Shown one piece after another: positions 42,701 to 47,174 of a stretch of DNA of 47,174 bases; the stretch's first letter is position 1, and each line of letters starts with the position of its first letter. Made by a program: the position numbers and the translations under genes. The DNA is taken from contig DXSD01000004.1 of assembly GCA_019410665.1 (NCBI GenBank), positions 1 through 47,174 on the forward strand. Reading direction: 5' to 3'. This DNA comes from Fusobacterium sp. (GTDB lineage Bacteria; Fusobacteriota; Fusobacteriia; Fusobacteriales; Fusobacteriaceae). The notes under the pieces were generated by a model. It did no database searches. It was given only the letters and a program-made list of their open reading frames with translations, and had not been told where the DNA came from.

Positions 42701-43423
42701 CTATCCCCACACCTGACTTATAAGTCTTCCATTTTTATAAGTAGTAGTTACATCAACCTCTCCATTTTCACGATATTTTACCCAAACACCATCTTTTCTC
42801 CAATTTTTATAACTTCCTTTTTCTAAGACATTTCCATTTTCCCAAAAATATTTCCATTCTCCTGTCCCTTTACTTAAATCACTTTTATGCAATACTGTTC
42901 CATCTACTGCTAAAGCTTCTATCCCTACTATTCTTCCATTTTTATATGTTACTATTGATTTAATATTTCCATTTTCATAGTAAGCTTTCTGCTCCCCTTC
43001 AACTTTATTATTTTTATAGTTTTCCTCAAGCACTATCTTTCCATCATGAGAATACCAAGTTTTAGCCCCATTTAAAATTCCATCTTTATATGTTTCTGTG
43101 TACTCTATAATATCTCCTAAAAATAGTGCAAATTTCCCTGTATATGCTACTTTTTCCTTTCCAGCATAAACTTTTCCATCTGCTCCCTTTCTTTTTATTC
43201 CAAGATCTTCTATTCTCTCTTTCATCTCTTCTTGAACCAATTTTTCACTTGTACTATCTTTTTCAATAGTTTCTTCTAAATTTTTTTCTAAAACTTTCTC
43301 CTCTTTTTTTACAGTTTTTTCAAGAACAACATTATTCTCCAATGGTTTTACTTCTTTAAACTCATTCCCTATCAATAGGCTATATGTAGTCATTGCTAAT
43401 ATAAATAATATTCCTTTTCTCAC
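42701..43423 (-). CDS. secreted MORN-repeat protein (YwqK-like)
   Basis: A 240-residue protein with a signal peptide (about 1-19) and a Glu/Lys-rich, probably extended region (about 22-75). At least five MORN-type repeats follow, such as GAKTWYSHDGKIVLEENYKN, GEQKAYYENGNIKSIVTYKN and GEWKYFWENGNVLEKGSYKN. Such proteins are common and are often annotated as YwqK-family antitoxins, but in the periplasm or outer membrane of fusobacteria their job is unknown. The start is GTG after AAGGAG. The next gene starts one nt after its stop. Confidence 0.82.
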   Translation of the reverse strand: MRKGILFILAMTTYSLLIGNEFKEVKPLENNVVLEKTVKKEEKVLEKNLEETIEKDSTSEKLVQEEMKERIEDLGIKRKGADGKVYAGKEKVAYTGKFALFLGDIIEYTETYKDGILNGAKTWYSHDGKIVLEENYKNNKVEGEQKAYYENGNIKSIVTYKNGRIVGIEALAVDGTVLHKSDLSKGTGEWKYFWENGNVLEKGSYKNWRKDGVWVKYRENGEVDVTTTYKNGRLISQVWG

Positions 43424-43533
43424 TTTTCTCTCCTTAAAAAAAATCTATTCTCCTTATTATACTATTTTTTTGAAAAAATTTTAATAGTTAATTTTAAGAA
43501 GATATTAGAAATCCCCTAAATTAAAACAAATAA

Positions 43534-43580
43534 AAAGAAGAAAATTTTACTAACTATTTATAAGTAAAACCCTCTTCTTT
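43534..43580 (-). terminator. terminator of guaB
   Basis: Stem AAAGAAG/CTTCTTT plus TTTTACT/AGTAAAA with a 4x4 internal loop; the minus strand ends in a T-rich run. The inner stem TTTTACT/AGTAAAA is the same as in the 79-bp repeats. Confidence 0.65.
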
Positions 43581-43596
43581 TCTTAATTAAATTATT

Positions 43597-45051
43597 TTAT
43601 TTAGAATAGTTAGGTGCCTCTTTAGTGATTGTTACATCGTGTGGATGGCTTTCTCTTAATCCAGCACCAGTTATTTTTATAAACTTACCATTTATTTTTA
43701 AATCTTCTATTGTTGGAGTTCCACAGTATCCCATACCTGCTCTAATTCCTCCACATAGTTGGAATACAACATCTTTTAAGTTTCCTTTATAAGAGATACG
43801 TCCTTCTATTCCTTCTGGAACTAATTTTTTAGCATCATTTTGGAAGTATCTATCTTTAGATCCTCTCTTCATAGCTGCTATTGATCCCATTCCTACATAA
43901 AGTTTAAATCTCTTTCCTTCAAGGATAATTTCCTCTCCTGGAGCTTCTTTAGTTCCTGCTAATAATCCTCCTAACATTACACAGTCAGCTCCAGCTGCTA
44001 GAGCTTTTACTATATCTCCTGATAGTTTTATTCCTCCATCAGCAATTACTCCTATTCCTCTATCTTTACATACTTGATAAACATCATTTACAGCAGTAAG
44101 TTGAGGTACTCCAACACCTGCTACTACTCTTGTAGTACAGATAGATCCAGGTCCTATCCCTACTTTAACAGCGTCTACACCAGCTTCAATTAGATCTAAA
44201 GCCGCTTCAGCTGTAACTATATTTCCACCTATTAGATTTAATTTAGGGAAAGCTTCTCTAATCTCTCTTATTTTTCTAATTACCCCAGCTGAATGTCCGT
44301 GAGCTGAGTCTACAGTTATAATATCTACTCCAGCTTTTACTAGTGCAGCTACTCTCTCTAATGTATCTGCTCCTATTCCAACAGCTGCTCCTACTCTTAA
44401 AGTTCCATGAGCATCTTTACAAGCATTTGGATATTCTGCTAAGTTATCAATATCCTTTATTGTAATTAATCCTTTTAAATATCCATTTTCATCTGTAATA
44501 GGAAGTTTTTCTATTCTATTTGAAAGAAGTATCTCTTTTGCTTCATCTAAAGTTGTTCCCACAGGTGCAGTTACTAGATTATCCTTTGTCATTATCTCTC
44601 CAACTAACTGCTCCATATTCTTATGATATTTTATATCTCTATTTGTTACTATTCCTATAAGTTTTCCTTCCCCTTCAATTACTGGAAGACCAGAAATCTT
44701 ATATCTTCTCATTAAATCTTCAGCTTGTCCTACTGTACAATCTGCTGTAAGAGTAACTGGGTTTCTTATCATTCCACTCTCTATTCTTTTTACTCTATCT
44801 ACTTCAGCAGCTTGATCTTCTATACTCATATTTTTATGAATAAATCCTATTCCACCTTGTCTAGCTAAAGCAATAGCTAGATCTGATTCTGTAACTGTAT
44901 CCATAGCAGCACTTAGTATTGGCACATTTAAAGTAATATCTTTTGTTAATTGTGTCTTTAAACTTACTTCGTGTGGTAATACCTCTGATTTTGCTGGGAT
45001 TAATAATACATCATCAAATGTGATAGCTTCTTTTACTATTTTTCCGTTCAT
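43597..45051 (-). CDS. guaB: inosine-5'-monophosphate dehydrogenase GuaB
   Basis: NAD-dependent oxidation of IMP to XMP, the committed step of GMP synthesis. The catalytic Cys305 is in [22 protein letters not shown] pair of CBS domains (about 92-205) is inserted in the barrel, and the flap region is near 415-425. ATG at 45051 is chosen (484 residues) because AGGAG lies 6-7 nt before it; a TTG two codons earlier is less likely. The gene is monocistronic, with its own promoter and a terminator at 43534-43580. Confidence 0.96.
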   Translation of the reverse strand: MNGKIVKEAITFDDVLLIPAKSEVLPHEVSLKTQLTKDITLNVPILSAAMDTVTESDLAIALARQGGIGFIHKNMSIEDQAAEVDRVKRIESGMIRNPVTLTADCTVGQAEDLMRRYKISGLPVIEGEGKLIGIVTNRDIKYHKNMEQLVGEIMTKDNLVTAPVGTTLDEAKEILLSNRIEKLPITDENGYLKGLITIKDIDNLAEYPNACKDAHGTLRVGAAVGIGADTLERVAALVKAGVDIITVDSAHGHSAGVIRKIREIREAFPKLNLIGGNIVTAEAALDLIEAGVDAVKVGIGPGSICTTRVVAGVGVPQLTAVNDVYQVCKDRGIGVIADGGIKLSGDIVKALAAGADCVMLGGLLAGTKEAPGEEIILEGKRFKLYVGMGSIAAMKRGSKDRYFQNDAKKLVPEGIEGRISYKGNLKDVVFQLCGGIRAGMGYCGTPTIEDLKINGKFIKITGAGLRESHPHDVTITKEAPNYSK

Positions 45052-45131
45052 TTGCAACTCCTTTTAAAATAAATAATATAGATTAATTTTTTTTACGAAC
45101 TTATTTAATTTTTATTTTTGGGATTTCAGAT

Positions 45132-45161
45132 ATTATAGCACGAATCTCTGGAAATTGTACA
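45132..45161 (-). promoter_or_regulatory. promoter of guaB
   Basis: On the minus strand TGTACA (45161-45156), 18 bp, TATAAT (45137-45132), with TG one base before the -10 box (extended -10). An AT-rich leader of about 75 nt follows; no riboswitch was recognised in it. Confidence 0.6.
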
Positions 45162-45211
45162 GTGTTTTTTTATTTTTTATTGTGATTTAAAACACAATTT
45201 TTTAAAGGTTA

Positions 45212-46027
45212 TTATTTTCTATAAATATCAATTTTTTGGTATGGTATTTCTATATTATTAGCATCAAATTCTGCTTTGACAATCTCTGTAAAATCAAATT
45301 TTGCAGTCCAATAATCCTCTTTTTTCACCCAAACTCTAAATATAAAATCTAATGAACTTGCATTTTGTACACTCATTCTAATATTTAAAGGTTTATCTTT
45401 TAAAACAGCTGGATGCTCATTTGCAACTCTATTTAAGATCTCTTTTACCTTTTCTGTTGGTGTATCATAAGATACTGAAAACACCATATCTAGTCTTCTT
45501 TCTGGATTTCTTGAAACGTTAGTTATAGCATTATTAGCCAATTGACTATTTGGAACTATTACAACTCTATTATCTGGTGTTGTTAAAATTGTATAAAGAA
45601 TTTGTATTTTATCTACTGTTCCCTCTACTCCACTACTAGCCACTATATATTCATCTTTAGTAAATGGTTTAAAGAATAAGATTAACATTCCTCCAGCTAG
45701 GTTTGCCAAACTTCCTTGTAATGCTAAACCAACAGCTAATCCAGCAGTACCTAAAACTGTTACAAGAGAAGTTGCTTTAACTCCTGCTATTCCCACTACT
45801 AAAAAGAATAAGATTACATATAATAAAGTTTTTAACATAGAACTTGTAAAACTTTCTAATAATGGATCAACATTCTTCTTTCTTAAAGCTTTCTTATACA
45901 TTTTTATTAAAGCTTCAACAAACTTTGGCCAAATTGAAAATAATACAATAACTATTACCCCTCTTATTATAATCGTAGGTAATAAGTCTATTGTTTTTTC
46001 TAAAAATTTTGTCACTACACTATTCAT
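45212..46027 (-). CDS. mscS: small-conductance mechanosensitive channel, MscS family
   Basis: Inner-membrane channel opened by membrane tension that releases solutes on osmotic downshift. Three membrane segments are visible (about 13-33, 62-85 and the pore helix about 88-118). The pore helix GTAGLAVGLALQGSLANLAGGMLILFFKPF shows the alternating Gly/Ala pattern of MscS TM3. The cytoplasmic beta domain (VVIVPNSQLANNAITN) and cage follow. At 271 residues it is close to E. coli MscS. It is a single gene, divergent from the DUF1847 gene. Confidence 0.94.
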   Translation of the reverse strand: MNSVVTKFLEKTIDLLPTIIIRGVIVIVLFSIWPKFVEALIKMYKKALRKKNVDPLLESFTSSMLKTLLYVILFFLVVGIAGVKATSLVTVLGTAGLAVGLALQGSLANLAGGMLILFFKPFTKDEYIVASSGVEGTVDKIQILYTILTTPDNRVVIVPNSQLANNAITNVSRNPERRLDMVFSVSYDTPTEKVKEILNRVANEHPAVLKDKPLNIRMSVQNASSLDFIFRVWVKKEDYWTAKFDFTEIVKAEFDANNIEIPYQKIDIYRK

Positions 46028-46067
46028 TTTGTCTCCTTTTATCTTAAATATTATTACTATATTGGTA

Positions 46068-46097
46068 TATTATATATCTTTTTTCATTATATATCAA
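46068..46097 (-). promoter_or_regulatory. promoter of mscS
   Basis: On the minus strand TTGATA (46097-46092), 18 bp, TATAAT (46073-46068), about 40 nt before the start codon. Confidence 0.6.
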
Positions 46098-46184
46098 CTT
46101 TTTTTTAGAATTTTTTTTAAAAATATTATATAATAGAATTATAACAGAGTTTTAAAATTAATAAATTTTAAGGAGGAAAAATTT

Positions 46185-46814
46185 ATGTACACTTGTGATT
46201 CTTGTCAAAAACACTCTTGTAGGACTGGAAATTTAGAAGATGCTCCTCTTAATTGTCCATGTAGGGAACTTGAAAAAATTGAAAAGATTAAAAAATATTA
46301 TTTAGAAGAGGAAAATATGAAGTTAGCTCATAATTCTGCTTTAGTAGAAGCTGAAGGGTATTGTCAACTTACTAGAATTCAAGAGATTATCCTTTTTGTT
46401 AAAAAATGTAATTTCACTAAGTTAGGTTTAGCTTTTTGTACTGGCTTAGCTAATGAAGCTCAAATTTTTGCTAATATTCTAAGATATCATGGGTTTCAAG
46501 TAGAGTCTTTAATTTGTAAAAATGGTAGTATTTCAAAAGAATTTATAAATATAAAAAATGGAGAGCAAGTTAGACCACAGTGTAAATTTGAACCTATGTG
46601 CAATCCTATTGGACAAGCTAAACTTTTAAATGAAAGAAAAACTGACCTGAATATTTTACTTGGGCTTTGTGTTGGACATGATAGTTTATTTATTAAATAT
46701 TCTGAAGCTCCAGTAACAGTTTTTGCTGTAAAAGATAGAGTTCTTGGGCATAATCCATTAGCTGCTATCTATACTGCTAATTCTTACTATAATAAAAAAC
46801 TTTTTAATAAATAA
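46185..46814 (+). CDS. DUF1847 metal-binding family protein
   Basis: A 209-residue cytoplasmic protein of the DUF1847 family. A cluster of cysteines opens it (Cys4, 7, 12, 24 and 26 in MYTCDSCQKHSC and LNCPC), suggesting a bound metal or iron-sulfur cluster. GLAFCTGLANEAQIFANIL near residue 86, QCKFEPMCNPIGQAKLLN near 128 and GLCVGHDSLFIKYSEAPVT near 163 are conserved family blocks. Its biochemical role is not known. AAGGAGG precedes the ATG. A small gene follows after 12 nt and is probably co-transcribed. Confidence 0.88.
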   Translation: MYTCDSCQKHSCRTGNLEDAPLNCPCRELEKIEKIKKYYLEEENMKLAHNSALVEAEGYCQLTRIQEIILFVKKCNFTKLGLAFCTGLANEAQIFANILRYHGFQVESLICKNGSISKEFINIKNGEQVRPQCKFEPMCNPIGQAKLLNERKTDLNILLGLCVGHDSLFIKYSEAPVTVFAVKDRVLGHNPLAAIYTANSYYNKKLFNK

Positions 46815-46826
46815 AGGGGGATTCAC

Positions 46827-47021
46827 ATGGTAATTCAAGAAAATTCTCTTTGGATTAATAATAAAAACGGGAGAGATTATCAAGTTATTAAAGAGGCTAT
46901 AGACTGCACTAATGAGAGAGATGGACTAACTGTAGTAGTATATGTTTGTAAAGAAGCTGAGGGAAAACTTTTTGTTAGAGAGAAAAATGAGTTTTTAAAA
47001 AAATTCTCTCCTAAACTTTAA
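46827..47021 (+). CDS. small conserved protein, function unknown
   Basis: A 64-residue protein I do not recognise firmly. NNKNGRDYQVIKEAIDCTNERDGLTVVVYVCKE followed by GKLFVREKNEFLKKF has the short beta-rich layout (strand, turn, VVVY strand, VR..EF end) of small DUF1653-like proteins, but the match is loose. No signal peptide or membrane segment. GGGGG precedes the ATG and it lies 12 nt after the DUF1847 gene, so the two probably form one transcript. Confidence 0.7.
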   Translation: MVIQENSLWINNKNGRDYQVIKEAIDCTNERDGLTVVVYVCKEAEGKLFVREKNEFLKKFSPKL

Positions 47022-47104
47022 AAATATATTAGATGGGCTGTTGCAATTTAAGAAATTAAAGTAATTATAACTAATTCAAGAATGACTTTCGTTCAAAGAA
47101 TAAA

Positions 47105-47168
47105 GAGCAAGTATGGCTTGGCTCATTAAAAACACAAAACTCACTTCGTTCAAACAGTTGTGTTTTTT
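47105..47168 (+). terminator. two consecutive hairpins after the DUF1847 pair, the second with a T run
   Basis: First hairpin GAGC-AAG (47105-47112, one bulged base between)/CTT-GGCTC. Second hairpin AAAAACACAA (47128-47137) with TTGTGTTTTT (47158-47167), a 10-bp stem and 20-nt loop ending in T residues, a likely terminator. The rest of 47022-47174 is AT-rich with no gene seen. Confidence 0.65.
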
Positions 47169-47174
47169 AGCATT

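Noticed and set aside
45179..45203. Hairpin ATTGTG/CACAAT with a T run as the terminator of mscS
   Set aside because: The T run is on the plus strand; read in the direction of mscS the hairpin is followed by A residues, so it would not terminate that transcript. No plus-strand gene ends there either.

Overview
The window is AT-rich, gene-dense chromosomal DNA from a Gram-negative anaerobe, most likely a Fusobacterium (inference). The evidence is the Kdo and heptosyl LPS genes together with Firmicute-like RNase J and RbgA, a PTS-type dihydroxyacetone kinase, a Klebsiella-like 1,3-propanediol dehydrogenase, AGA/TTA-rich codon use and strong GGAGG ribosome binding sites. I see no tRNA, rRNA, CRISPR array, prophage or transposase, and no gene-free stretch longer than about 240 bases.

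Layout. 1-2150: a plus-strand glutamate unit (gltS-murI), ended by a bidirectional terminator. 2148-4784: minus-strand LPS heptosyltransferase and a DUF1846 protein. 4887-7048: the dhaKLM operon behind a consensus promoter and a terminator-bearing leader. 7071-8430: a small accessory island with a RelE/RelB toxin-antitoxin pair bounded by two nearly identical 79-bp hairpin repeats, then a HicB antitoxin whose HicA toxin has been reduced to 16 codons. 8457-13365: the minus-strand operon prfA-prmC-queA-rsmD-xseB-ispA (translation termination, RNA modification, isoprenoids). 13557-16360: a 1,3-propanediol cluster with a GlcG/HbpS-family protein and dhaT transcribed divergently, followed by a PocR-AraC regulator. 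16366-33975: nineteen minus-strand genes with no gap above 33 nt, covering ruvB, an Rrf2 regulator, RNA modification, PBP2/MreD, RNase J, dxs, CtpA, RbgA and NadE. 34183-43423: a DUF1858 gene, then kdsD-kdsA-murE, ung, a radical SAM protein, a nitrilase-family enzyme, an HD protein, a TruA-like enzyme and a MORN-repeat protein. 43597-47021: guaB, mscS and a plus-strand DUF1847 pair.

How the genes fit together. Glutamate import and racemisation (GltS, MurI), MurE, PBP2, MreD and a PAP2-like protein serve envelope and peptidoglycan synthesis. KdsA, KdsD and the heptosyltransferase serve LPS core synthesis. Dxs and IspA supply isoprenoids. Glycerol-derived metabolism is split into dhaKLM (PEP-dependent dihydroxyacetone phosphorylation) and dhaT (3-hydroxypropionaldehyde reduction); the glycerol dehydratase and glycerol dehydrogenase that normally join them are not in this window.

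The strongest non-coding signal is in the dhaT divergent intergenic region. Two copies of CAAGGTAG-N15-TGGTA lie in opposite orientation, each exactly 16 bp from the predicted -35 box of its own promoter. They look like paired AraC-type operators for the adjacent PocR-AraC regulator. Other points of note are a possible transcription attenuator before dhaK, a PrmC with a duplicated N-terminal domain, a TruA-like enzyme with an apparent KH tail, and the repeat-flanked toxin-antitoxin island.
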